Positions 1 to 9,092 of a stretch of DNA of 18,555 nt are shown in pieces. Source of the DNA: Saccoglossus kowalevskii. Lineage: Eukaryota > Hemichordata > Enteropneusta > Harrimaniidae. Numbering within the stretch: position 1 is the stretch's first letter; every line of letters starts with the position of its first letter. A model generated the notes under the pieces. The model saw only the letters and a list, made by a program, of their open reading frames with translations. It was not told where the DNA came from and made no database searches. The position numbers and the translations under genes are program-made. The stretch is from assembly GCF_000003605.2 (NCBI RefSeq), contig NW_003115961.1, positions 7,888 to 26,442 of the forward strand, read 5' to 3'.

Positions 1-1461
1 CGAACTGATTTGTCTATGTCTACATTCCATGCAAGTTTCAGCAGCTTGTCCCTATAACTGATTTGTGGTATTTCTACATTCCATACAAGTTTCTGCAGCT
101 TGTCCCTAGAACTGATTTGTGGTATGTGTCTACATTCCATGCAAGTTTCAGCAGCTTGTCCCTAGAACTGATTTGTCTATGTCTACATTGCATGCAAGTT
201 TCTGCAGCTTGTCCCTAGAACTGATTTATGGTATGTCTACATTGCATGCAAGTTTCTGCAGCTTGTCCCGAGAACTGATTTGTGGTATGTCTACAATTGC
301 ATGCAAGTTTCTGCAGCTTGTCCCTAGAACTGATTTGTGGTATGTCTACATTGCATGCAAGTTTCAGCAGCTTGTCCCTAGAACTGATTTGTGGTATGTA
401 TCTACATTGCATGCAAGTTTCTGCAGCTTGTCCCTAGAAGTGACTTGTGGTATGTCTACAATTGCATGCAAGTTTCAGCATCTTGTCCCTGGAACTGAGT
501 TGTGGTATGTCTACATTCCATGCAAGTTTCTGCAGCTTGTCCCTAGAACTGGTTTGTCTATGTCTACATTGCATGCAAGTTTCTGCAGCTTGTCCCTAGA
601 AGTGACTTGTGGTATGTCTACAATTGCATGCAAGTTTCAACATCTTGTCCCTAGGACTGATTTGTGGTATGTCTACATTCCATACAAGTTTCTGCAGCTT
701 GTCCCTAGAACTGATTTGTAGTATGTGTCTACATTACATGCATGTTTCTGCAGCTTGTCCCTAGAACTGATTTGTGGTATTTCTACATTGCATGCAAGTT
801 TCTGCAGCTTGTCCCTAGAACTGATTTGTGGTATTTCTACATTGCATGCAATTTTCTGCAGCTGGTCCCTAGAACTTATTTGTGGTATGTCTACAATTGC
901 ATGCAAGTTTCTGTAGCTTGTCCCTAGAACTGATTTGTGGTATGTGTCTACATTGCATGCAAGTTTCTGTAGCTTGTCCCATGAACTGATTTGTGGTGTG
1001 TGTCTACATTGCATGCAAGTTTCTGCAGCTTGTCCCTAGAACTGATTTATCTATGTCTACAATTGCATGCAAGTTTCTGCAGCTTGTCCCTAGAACTGAT
1101 TTGTGGTATGTCTACATTGCATGCAAGTTTCTGCAGCTTGTCCCTAGAACTGATTTATCTATGTCTACAATTGCATGCAAGTTTCTGCAGCTTGTCCCTA
1201 GAACTGATTTGTGGTATGTGTCTACATTTCATGCAGGTTTCTCCAGCTTGTCCCTAGAACTGATTTGTGGTATGTGTCTACATTGCATGCAAGTTTCTGT
1301 AGCTTGTCCCTAGAACTGATTTGTGGTATGTGTCTACATTGCATGCAAGTTCAGCATCTTGCCCCTAGAACGGATTTATCTATGTCTACAATTGCATGCA
1401 AGTTTCAGCAGCTTGTCCCTAGAACTGATTTGGGGTACTTCTACATTCCATACAAGTTTCT
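1..1461. repeat. Tandem satellite/minisatellite array, unit about 54 bp, at least 26 copies
   Basis: A head-to-tail array fills the left end and is cut by the window edge. I count 26 occurrences of the block CTTGTCC or close variants, at intervals of 52 to 56 bp. Each unit runs roughly CTAGAACTGATTTG, then GTGGTATG or TCTATG, then TCTACATT, GCATGCAAGTTTC and TGCAGCTTGTCC. Length varies mainly at the GTGGTATG/TCTATG segment and at TACATTG versus TACAATTG. The last unit breaks off at TACAAGTTTCT near 1461. Because 54 is a multiple of three, open frames persist through many units on both strands, which explains the apparent ORFs here. I do not consider them genes. No unique spacers separate the units, so this is not a CRISPR array. 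Confidence 0.95.
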
Positions 1462-1661
1462 AATTGTCTGTAATCTTGGATAACCCCGGTATTTGGTCAC
1501 CTTTACTTTGAAAATCTGACATGTCGTTTAATTAAATGATGTAATGTTTGTAAAACTAATACACTTTTTGCCCGTAAATAAGAAAAATATAAATACAAAT
1601 ACGCCATGAAATGTTAAAAAAGTTATTTCATCTACATTTTTTTCATACGCCGTCATTAGAT
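1462..1661. other. AT-rich spacer, nothing recognised
   Basis: Unique-looking AT-rich sequence lies between the end of the array and the Pol III terminator of the tRNA. I see no coding frame, repeat unit or regulatory site that I can support. Confidence 0.5.
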
Positions 1662-1668
1662 AAAAAAA
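1662..1668 (-). terminator. Pol III T-run terminator of tRNA-Val
   Basis: A run of seven T on the minus strand (seven A on the plus strand) begins about 15 nt past the tRNA 3' end. This is the usual RNA polymerase III termination signal and supports the tRNA being a transcribed gene. Confidence 0.8.
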
Positions 1669-1682
1669 GTAAACTGTCCTTT

Positions 1683-1755
1683 TGTTTCCGCCCGGGCTCG
1701 AACCGGGGACCTTTCGCGTGTTAGGCGAACGTGATAACCGCTACACTACGGAAAC
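1683..1755 (-). tRNA. tRNA-Val (anticodon AAC)
   Basis: The minus strand reads as a complete 73-nt tRNA with no intron. The acceptor stem GTTTCCG (1755-1749) pairs with CGGAAAC (1690-1684), followed by discriminator A at 1683. The D-arm holds the A-box region TAGTGTAGCGGTTATCACG. The anticodon stem TTCGC/GCGAA encloses CTAACAC, giving anticodon AAC (1722-1720), which reads valine GUU and, through inosine, GUC. The T-arm CCCCGGTTCGAGCCCGGG contains the B box GGTTCGAGCC. It matches the conserved metazoan tRNA-Val(AAC). All stems pair, so it is very likely functional. CCA is not encoded, as expected for a eukaryotic nuclear tRNA. Confidence 0.97.
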
Positions 1756-2284
1756 AGCTGATAGTAAGTTACTACATTATTAAAAATAATGGGACAGGAC
1801 ACCCGGCAGTCAAAAACATGTTACAAGGTTGCAGCATGTCGCAACATAAGCCATAATTGCAAGGTGTAGGAAATCTTTTATAGATTATTCTATATACACA
1901 AGTACTTCAAAATTATAAGATATCATATAACGTTTCGGCTTACTACAAAACACACACTTTCACAAATTCATAGTAGCAGACGATACCCTAGCCTAAGTAA
2001 AAGTTAAAATATGTTTTAAACAATAAATATACTTTTGTATTACTGTATTATCTTTATTGTATTATTGGTTATGACGTACCATACGAGATCAAAATACCGA
2101 TAACACGCATGTGCAAACTAATAGTGGTCCGTATACACGCATCGCTCTATCTCATAATAACACAACTCCCTGTCCAAATCTTAGTGATTCGAGTGACGTT
2201 CTATCTCGGTCGTTTACAACATGTCCTGTCTCATCTGCCATTATCTGCCATACTTCTAAGCAATACGACTAGAGTACAATAAAT
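1756..2284. other. Intergenic AT-rich region 5' of the tRNA
   Basis: This sequence lies upstream of the tRNA on its strand. Apart from being a likely tRNA 5' flank I find no coding frame, splice-bounded exon or clear repeat. Confidence 0.4.
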
Positions 2285-2600
2285 ACTCTTTTTAGTCCCC
2301 GTTCGGACGCAGTCCGGAAACAGGGACTTACGTTTTGACCTTTGTGCTTCCGTGCGTGCGTCCGGACCTGTATCTTAGACATGCCTGGGGAACAATCACA
2401 ATCAAACTTCACACATACATCATACATGGTATTATACATATGCACATCAATTTGTTTTATGATGTGATTCAAGATGGCCGAATGGCCATTTTAGTGCTAA
2501 AAATCATTAAAATCAAGCATTTATGGATGGGTTTTGTTTAAACTTGGTTCATACGTTAGACATTAGTATGGGACCTTAATGCACATCATTTTATTTATTT
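2285..2600. repeat. Dispersed invertebrate repeat with GTCCC hairpin at one end
   Basis: The left end folds: AGTCCCCGTTCGGAC (2294-2308), loop GCA, then GTCCGGAAACAGGGACT (to 2328), an imperfect inverted repeat. A GTGCGTGCGTCCGGACC stretch follows. Further in are CAAGATGGCCGAATGGCCAT (about 2470-2490) and AAACTTGGTTCATACG (about 2540). I recognise this succession of motifs as similar to noncoding dispersed repeats common in marine invertebrate genomes, but I cannot name the family. Two short overlapping ORFs (plus and minus, 67-68 codons) lie inside it and look non-coding. Confidence 0.5.
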
Positions 2601-2649
2601 ATTTTATTTATACTGTGCCATGCATGGCTTGTTTTTAAGCAAACAACCT

Positions 2650-2675
2650 ACGTGATAACCACTACACTACGGAAA
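2650..2675 (-). pseudogene. 5' fragment of tRNA-Val (A-box half only)
   Basis: Twenty-five of 26 bases match the 5' part of the intact tRNA-Val at 1683-1755, in the same orientation: TTTCCGTAGTGTAG, then TGGTTATCACGT. The single difference (T for C in the D loop) is the more usual metazoan base. The match stops before the anticodon stem and I find no B box downstream, so it is not a functional tRNA. It could be a truncated tRNA copy or the head of a tRNA-derived SINE. Confidence 0.7.
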
Positions 2676-2811
2676 AATTTGATAAAAACTGAGATGCATG
2701 TATCAAAATAACCAAGTCTATGACACCCTGTGTGATATTAAAAGACTCGACCATTAAACAACCTCACAAAGTAGCCACATTCAAGATTCAGCAAGTGTCA
2801 AATTTATCTGT

Positions 2812-2935
2812 TTCAGTACCTGTACGCGTATTCGCGGTGTTCCACTGATAAACACGTCGAATGTCGTGATGCTAGCGCCCGGTGTTAGCGTCGCCCAGTA
2901 CCCGCGTTTCTTTAACCGCATGTTAAATATTGAAA
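2812..2935. repeat. Diverged direct duplication, copy 1
   Basis: This block is collinear with 3068-3195. Shared landmarks in order are CAGTAC, TACGCG, GTTYCACTG, AACACGT, GAATG, then the nearly exact CCAGTACCCGCGTTT and TTTTAACC/TTTTTACC, with GCATGT at the end. It is less AT-rich than its surroundings and has several CpG. It lies about 1 kb upstream of the ASH-domain gene, so a regulatory role is possible but not shown. Confidence 0.6.
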
Positions 2936-3067
2936 CAGGAAGTTTCCTGATTGGTCAATGAGTTCCAAAAACAACGTATTAATTTGTAGATAACGAAACT
3001 ATATACGATTCATTGTACTATCCGCCATATTACAGTGACAGTATTCATCCCATATCCGTATCTGTGG

Positions 3068-3195
3068 CAGTACTCGTCGTACGCGTGTACGCGATGTTTC
3101 ACTGTCCAGGAATATTAGAACACGTAGAATGACGCAATAATAACGTTGTCCAGTACCCGCGTTTTTTTACCTGCATGTCATGTAATACAGAACAA
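3068..3195. repeat. Diverged direct duplication, copy 2
   Basis: Second copy of the block at 2812-2935, about 256 bp away in the same orientation. CCAGTACCCGCGTTT is identical, while the left part has diverged with small indels. No coding frame runs through either copy. Confidence 0.6.
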
Positions 3196-3864
3196 ATGGA
3201 ACGTACTATGAACAGTTTTTTTTTTCATGCGTTCGTTTGATATCAGCAAACGTGACCCTTGCTTTTAACATCCAAGGTAAGGTATATTCATCGGTCTTAG
3301 TAACGGCATGGTAAATACATCGTTTATACGTTTTCATGTTGTGGGTCTAACACTGAGGGATAAAAGTGAATATTTTAACCTAAACAGCAACTGACATTCA
3401 ACTGATAAATATGATATATAGTAGATAATAGTTACTTGGAACAACGGTTACAAAATAGTATCTATTATATATTATATTAGACCAGCTTTGATTTCAAAAT
3501 AATGTCTCTCATCTTTACCTACTTGTTCACACTAAGATGTCCGCCGTTTTGAAGTATAACACTAAGCTTGTGAGACTAAACCATTCTTGTTTCTGAGCTG
3601 AACACTAATTGGCGCCTGCAACCTTTCAAAATATTAATATAAATATTCTCCTCATATGTTTGACAATGTTATACTGAGCATGAAAGGTACTAGTTAGTAT
3701 ATTCCATGTACTGAACGAGTTTCATTGATTTTGATTTTCCGCCAAGTTTTGGGGAAAATTCAACAACTTGAACCAGACATTTTTACCTTCATTGAACAAA
3801 AAATACCGTACGCCCACGGTTTTAAAATAATGACCGAACGCTAACATGTTTCGTTGTATTATAG
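3196..3864. promoter_or_regulatory. 5' flank or first intron of the ASH-domain gene
   Basis: AT-rich sequence directly upstream of the start codon. The bases before the ATG (TCGTTGTATTATAG) would serve as a 3' splice site, so an untranslated first exon may lie further upstream. I cannot place a promoter or transcription start. A weak minus-strand frame at 3722-3907 looks non-coding. Confidence 0.35.
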
Positions 3865-4083
3865 ATGGGTCAATGTTTCGGTAGACTATTTCGACGTTCA
3901 CAGACATACATGGATGAGAATGGGCTGGATTTACAAGCGGTCCATCAACTTTCTGCTCTGTTCAAAGTGTCACATGACAAGTTTAGCTTACCATCGAATA
4001 GTTCCCAGACAAAACTGAAAGAATTACAGTGTACGAAGAAGGAGCCATACCGAATTACAGTCGAAAATATGTACTATGTTGGG
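3865..4083 (+). CDS. ASH-domain gene, coding exon 1 (residues 1-73)
   Basis: Starts at ATG (MGQCFGRLFRRSQ) and ends in frame before donor GTAAGC at 4084. The Gly2/Cys4 pair followed by three arginines resembles dual-acylated membrane-targeting N-termini, although position 6 is Gly rather than the preferred Ser or Thr. The rest is polar with no recognised domain. Confidence 0.8.
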
Positions 4084-6387
4084 GTAAGCTTCTTTTTACA
4101 TTTGCTGGAATGCTACTGTATGGTTACCCTGATGCCAACTGGATATTACATCATTTTAATTCGTTGATACAAGTCATGTGATATCATATCTCACATATTA
4201 TGTGACGAGGACTAGTTGAAACTTAGACGCTGATAAAAATAGAAAGTTACTACAAGTACACATATTCTACACAACGCACGAAACAGTGACAGTAGTACGT
4301 GTCCAAATATGTGTATAATTAAAGCATTGGCCATGTGTGGATGTTTTTTTGAGAAAAACTATCAAATAATACGCACATTGTTGTTTCTAAAGACCAAACT
4401 GAAAACACATTTTCCCGTGGAAACCCACCAAAAATGCCAATTGTTGAATACTTCTATAAATAAACAATTATTATTTTTTCACTATATGTCAACATTTAAA
4501 ATGTTGAGACTTATCCTTGTCTAAGAAAACAGTAATAAAATACCCCGCCAAGAAAATAAAGAGAAAATATCGAATTCGTGGAACTGGTAAAAAAAAGCAA
4601 CAGATGTTTAAGTTGGTTGAAAACAAAGTTCGATGCAAAGAGGTTGCCGTACAAGATAAGCAAACATGTTAGAGTGTATTCCGTGCTGATGAGAAGATGT
4701 TAGAAAATGTGAACATTTTGTTTCTTTTACTTAGTTTTGATGTAACTGTCGTGCTGTTGACGATGCTTGCTATAATTTGGTTTTGCATTCCACTATTTAA
4801 TGTGTATGGAATCAAAATATGTGAAAACCACTTCCAGGTCAAGATAACAACTTGAAATATACTGTTATAGCTAACAACTATGATATATTAAAAGTAGATG
4901 TACTTGCCCCACGCTCATTTTATTTGGAGAGTACTGGAGGTTCATAGTCTTTAGACAAACATACCTTGGTAAGACTTCTTTTTGAAGTTATAAATGAAAT
5001 CATTTTCTAAATGGCTATGATATCACACTTTACCCACAATCCTTTGCTGGAGAATCAAGATGGCGGAGTACATATATACTGACTTCCCCTTTAATTTAAA
5101 AGGCTCGCTTAAATCCATATTTCTGCAGTATTTCTCATTACCTATCTACCATCTGATGATTTATATAGTGGTCAATGGATGGTAGCTCAGATTTGTAAAG
5201 AAGGAATGCAATTTTAACTACATTACTCCGATGTTTTGCTTTGACTGCATATTCATGAACCTGTAGGACCATTGTGTATTATAATAAAATCGTACACTTT
5301 CATATCACACCATGGCTTGATTTATCATAAGTTTTCATACCAGGACCAGATCAAATCCCTGCATGTTTTGATAAAGCTTGCAATGGATGCAATTAGCGTT
5401 GTAGGGAAAATGTCGTCTGCAGTTCTCAGTCTGATCACAGTCCCTCTATCTATGATAGAGGGACTGTGGTCTGATGTACACATGTGTGTTAGTATTTGTA
5501 ACACCGAACGAATAATATCTGTCAACAAATAGCTCAAACAACAATCATGATTCCATGTTCTCAACTATAAATTCGTCACATTTTTCATAACCGCTAATTT
5601 TTTTTTTTCCGAAACAGAATAAAACAAGCTATCCAGAAGAACCAAATAACGCGACCAGACGAAAATCACATTGGCTGAGCCCTCCAACTTCGTATACTAA
5701 ACTGCTACAAGACTACAATGTACCAGTAATGAGGCTCACATACACAAAACAAAACAGACCAACGATAATTAATTTTGAAACAGTGAATATTGGCGAAATC
5801 AAAGAACTTCCCTTCATAATTCAAAATCCATGCGACTTTACCCGTCATTTAGTGGTATCGTCGAAACTCACAGCAGCGAGTGGCTTCTCGATTTCAGCTA
5901 CGTACTGGCAGGTACCCAATCACGGAGAGTCATTTGCAACTGTTTCGTGGAGCCCTGAAACTGAAGGCACCCACTATCAAGTCGTGAAGTTGTATTTTGA
6001 TGACGTACACTCATTAAAGCTTGTACTGAAGGGGACGGTGAAACCGCAAAATAAGGTGAGAATTTCCATGAACTGTGTCTACATGTAAATATTCAACCTG
6101 GTAGTATAACCGACCACAAATCGTGAAGTTGGTATGACAACCTGTTTTACTTTAAATCGTGTTGTAGGCCGACTGTGGTTATCATCATAAAAAACCGTAA
6201 CACAAATATTGCAGATATTATTATATGATACGACCATAGACTATATAATCTATGGCGCCACCAACGATATCATTGTGTGTATGCGATAATCACTGTATAA
6301 CTGTGTGTAACATTCATTTGTGCACCTTTACAGAAGCGAAGAAGTAAGAAGCAAACTAGGACACTCGAAGACTCAAGTAGCGAATAA
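3865..6387 (+). CDS. ASPM-type ASH-domain protein, 236 aa, three exons (complete)
   Basis: The coding sequence is join(3865-4083, 5618-6055, 6334-6387): 73, 146 and 17 codons plus TAA. Both introns are phase 0 (GGG|GTAAGC..ACAG|AAT and AAG|GTGAGA..ACAG|AAG). Residues about 115-214 form one ASH (ASPM-SPD-2-Hydin) beta-sandwich domain, with INFETVNIGEIKELPF, then IIQNP, SGFSIS, VSWSPETEG and LKLVLKGTV. As I recall it, the human ASPM N-terminal ASH region carries the same order (LCFGDV.., LDNPN, LGFSVS, NWTPLKEG, LGNA). In ASPM family members ASH domains are associated with centrosome, spindle-pole and cilium proteins. Residues 1-73 begin MGQCFGRLFRR, a possible N-myristoylation and palmitoylation signal. 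The tail is basic (KKRRSKK) then acidic. ASPM calponin-homology and IQ regions are absent, because a stop follows 17 codons later. The start is supported by an in-frame TAG directly before the ATG. Function unknown; the ASH call is fairly sure. Confidence 0.85.
5344..5487 (+). other. Possible in-frame cassette exon in intron 1 of the ASH gene
   Basis: A 144-nt open stretch (48 codons, DQIKSLHVLIK to SDVHMC) sits between an acceptor-like TTTTCATACCAG and a donor-like GTTAGT. Both ends are phase 0, matching exons 1 and 2, so inclusion would keep the frame. If it is read past that donor, a stop comes at about 5530. The peptide is moderately hydrophobic and matches no family I know. A strong hairpin (5436-5468) sits within it. 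This is inference only; it may be chance. Confidence 0.22.
5436..5468. repeat. Perfect 15-bp hairpin with 3-nt loop
   Basis: CACAGTCCCTCTATC (5436-5450), loop TAT, then GATAGAGGGACTGTG (5454-5468), perfectly paired. A G.T pair and two more pairs extend it to about 5433-5471. It lies in intron 1 of the ASH gene. The stem is short for a microRNA precursor. It could be the remains of a palindromic element. Confidence 0.9.
5618..6055 (+). CDS. ASH-domain gene, coding exon 2 (residues 74-219, ASH domain)
   Basis: Preceded by a long T-run and ACAG acceptor (to 5617) and followed by GTGAGA. The 438-nt exon is open throughout in phase 0, starting NKTSYPEEP. It carries the whole ASH domain, preceded by a linker with SPPTSYTKLLQDY. 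Reading on into the intron adds only ten codons before a stop, and the good donor at 6056 makes splicing the better model. Confidence 0.85.
6334..6387 (+). CDS. ASH-domain gene, coding exon 3 (residues 220-236 and stop)
   Basis: The acceptor CACCTTTACAG ends at 6333. The exon reads KRRSKKQTRTLEDSSSE, then TAA. The basic cluster KKRRSKK across the junction could be a nuclear-localisation or microtubule-binding patch. Human ASPM also turns lysine-rich just after its ASH domain, which supports this exon. Confidence 0.75.
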   Translation, partial: KRRSKKQTRTLEDSSSE

Positions 6388-6602
6388 TTCAGTATCTATG
6401 GAGACAAATCATGACAAATATTGTAGTTTGTAAACACTCACTCATGCTACGCTTTCAACACCCTTTCACTGGTCATCGAATGGAAAGGTTAGGACGCGTA
6501 GCAAATAAGGAACTCGTACGTTGTCTGAGTGTTATGACGTATTGGATGATGTAATTAAATTAAGGGAAAGTACTGTGAATAGGATGTTTATAGTTCTATG
6601 AT

Positions 6603-6608
6603 AATAAA
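6603..6608 (+). terminator. Polyadenylation signal AATAAA of the ASH gene
   Basis: The first canonical AATAAA downstream of the stop codon, about 216 nt into the inferred 3' UTR. No other gene lies between. Confidence 0.55.
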
Positions 6609-6614
6609 ACCATA

Positions 6615-7598
6615 TACTGAGAAACAATAATCACTAAGTACATGTTTAGGTTGGTGTCTGTATTGTCCACGGAGACACAAAGTTTTGTTCATTCTTTCTT
6701 TGTTTTAAATGTGGCCAATAATTGATTAGAGCCGAAATTAACTCTTGCAAAATGGCCGCATGATTGGATGCAATTGTAATTTTCCTAATTTCCATTTGGG
6801 GTATTTTAATTTCTTTCCATCTCCGAGACTCCTTCTCCAGTCAATCATGCGTTAATCTTCTCTTAATTGAGAATTTGCACTTGCAAAATGTAAATTGAAG
6901 ATAAAAGTGAAATGAAATTATTTATGCTGCAGCCATGGATATCATTCCAAAAGCAATCCTGGCCAAATATATATATAATAATAATATCAGTAATTTGTAT
7001 ATATATATATATTTATATATATTTACATACAATTGTTTTTGAGGCACTTTCTGTCTTTTTCAGGGAAAAACAAGTTTCAACTTTAATTGTGGCTTAAAAA
7101 AGTAACCTTTGACCCAACACCTCGAGCACACTGAAACAGGCGGTCTGATCACATAATTTTAAAAATAAATTTTAATTGAGAATTCACTGTTAATAAATTT
7201 TAAAATATGAAAAAAAAGTTAAATATGGTTGAAATTGTTCCCCTCAATAACTGTTGGCTAATTAATACTAATTAATACTAATTATGTTTATTCCAATTAA
7301 CACAATTAACAAATTTAATTATATTCCAAATCACATACATGTGTTGTTTCAAAAGTATGAATAGCCACGTTCATTCTTAATAATTTTTATATACACTTGG
7401 TATTTCAAAATTACATAATAATCAAATAGCATGCATTTCATGTTGTAAATGAAAGTCGAACATTTTCTGTAAAAATCGCCGAAAGCACCTTTACTTTATT
7501 TGAATGGCCTCTTCCATATACAAAGGGATGTCCTTTCCGTACTCGTTTACTGATTGGTGGAAGATATCAATTTTATGAGCTCCTTATTTCTGTAAAAA
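6615..7598. other. Intergenic, AT-rich with a TA-rich microsatellite
   Basis: Non-coding. It holds a short TA-rich tract at about 6967-7027 and a small duplication of CTAATTAATA near 7259-7285. The short plus-strand frame at 6912-7097 is low-complexity and I regard it as spurious. Confidence 0.5.
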
Positions 7599-7739
7599 TA
7601 CTATATTTTTGGTCTATTGGAAGCACAACTAAACCTAAAATGTATACTGAATAATTAAAATATGTCTTTTTTTAAACATAGAAATACCTCTGTAATTTGT
7701 GTATAAAGTACATACGCTACTAATGGAGCAAATTCGGTA
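7599..7739. mobile_element. MITE-like element family A, copy 1 (141 bp)
   Basis: The left end TACTATATTTTTGGTCTATT and the right end ATGGAGCAAATTCGGTA are imperfect inverted repeats, related to the ends of copies at 11481-11607 and 14175-14333. Internal AAGCACA beside the left end and CTACTAAT before the right end are also shared. TA at both ends fits a Tc1/mariner-like TA target. There is no coding capacity. Confidence 0.5.
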
Positions 7740-8479
7740 ATCTGACTATGATATCATGTTTGTTTACCATGGTAATTCAATTTCTATACATGTTCAAAAA
7801 GTATCAAAAACCATTGATATTTCGAAAATAACATGAAAAGTACCGATAATTTTAGCACGATATGAACACCGTAGTCTTTCATCTGTTTAAGTGCCAAATT
7901 TAACAATATTTTACACAGAATCACATCTTTAAAGCAAAAATACCAGTCAGTAATAAATAAATTGAAATGGCTTTTTAAATTTTGCTGTAGACTCTTGATT
8001 TTTTCATTTCCGTGCAAAGACAAAAGTATCTAGAACAATTCACGTTGAGGGTGTCCTTCTGGACATATACATCAGAGTAAAGTATGAGACAAAGTATGGT
8101 AGGTTTAGGTGTTCATGAATGAATGAACTTAGGTTTTTACAAAGCATTATTCCCCCAGATTTATGTTAAAATTTTTGCTCTTTAATTTAAAAATATAATC
8201 CTCACTTGTGTAAGTCATATTAAAATGAATAATACTTAATATTTTATATAAAGTTGTGCAGTGATTTTGTTACTAATAGCAAGTGGTTTCAGAGAAGAAA
8301 TATTCACGGGTTGGTGTATTCAGTAGATTATGAAACCAAGACACAAGGGCACTCTTATAAACTGATTTTTGTATTTCATCAGGGACCCTTTTCTCCATTA
8401 ATTGTTGTTTCAAAATTGAAATTACTTTGGCCACACACAAGAATTGCCGATTTGAACCAAAATAGTATCTTGTACCAGA
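7740..8479. other. Intergenic, nothing recognised
   Basis: AT-rich. A minus-strand frame (7784-8023) and a plus-strand frame (8254-8511) are open but show no known family motif. The latter runs into the foldback element at 8480, so I judge both non-coding. Confidence 0.4.
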
Positions 8480-8826
8480 GGTACATTACTTGGGGTTTGC
8501 AACTACGGTAACATGATACCAAGATCCGGTTACAATCTCGCTCTCGCATAAGCGTTACAACTCAAAAAAAATAAGAATGCGCATGCCCGAGGTAACTAGG
8601 ATACTGGGATGTCCAGGAGGATCAAAATAGCTGCTTACGATATGACGGACTACGATAAATATATTTTCTATACATTTTCGATGTATTAAATTTTTTCATC
8701 ATGAATGTGGTAATACATGTTTTATTGTACATCAGTCTCGCTATCTACGAGATGAGACTTGAATGGGATCTTGGCAAGATGTCACCATACAGTACTATGC
8801 ATGTTGCAAACCTCAAGTAATGTACC
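8480..8826. mobile_element. Foldback / inverted-repeat element, 347 bp
   Basis: The outer 24 bp of each end match 23 of 24 in inverted orientation: left GGTACATTACTTGGGG then TTTGCAAC (8480-8503), right its complement (8803-8826). Similarity continues inward with small gaps for about 60 bp: TACGGTAACATGATACCAAGATCC on the left against TATGGTGACATCTTGCCAA then GATCC on the right. Partial similarity extends just outside as well (GTACCAGA against GTACAAGTGT). There is no open frame of note, so it is a non-autonomous DNA transposon or MITE. I cannot define a target-site duplication. Confidence 0.75.
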
Positions 8827-9092
8827 ACACTTGTACTTTGATAATATATGTCAAATAAAATGTCAGCATTTACCGGGTATATGCTCCTTTCTGATCAAGT
8901 GCATGTATACCTGTTCTACATTGAACTAATGACTTGGATTACAAGATAATTTAATTTGCAGCAAATATAATGTGTAAATTATAATGCATTGTAGGATAGT
9001 TATGTCAGATTGCTGACTGGTGGAGTTGTGTTTCATGCTGTCATAAATATCCCACAATACACTATGATTTGAAATTGCAATATGGTATATAC

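Noticed and set aside
1-1461. CRISPR-like array
   Set aside because: The repeats are continuous with no unique spacers, and the genome is eukaryotic.
119-1483. Several ORFs of 61-200 codons on both strands encoding repeated peptides such as ACKFLQLVPRTDL
   Set aside because: They are translations of a 54-bp tandem repeat whose length is a multiple of three. Frames shift wherever unit length changes, and both strands are open, so this is repeat structure rather than a protein.
2269-2541. Overlapping ORFs of 67 and 68 codons on opposite strands
   Set aside because: Both lie within a dispersed repeat and have no protein-like features.
5436-5468. microRNA precursor
   Set aside because: The stem is about 18 bp with a 3-nt loop, too short for a normal animal precursor.
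8254-8511. 85-codon plus-strand ORF
   Set aside because: No recognisable motif. It runs into the inverted-repeat element beginning at 8480, and codon content is like the AT-rich background.
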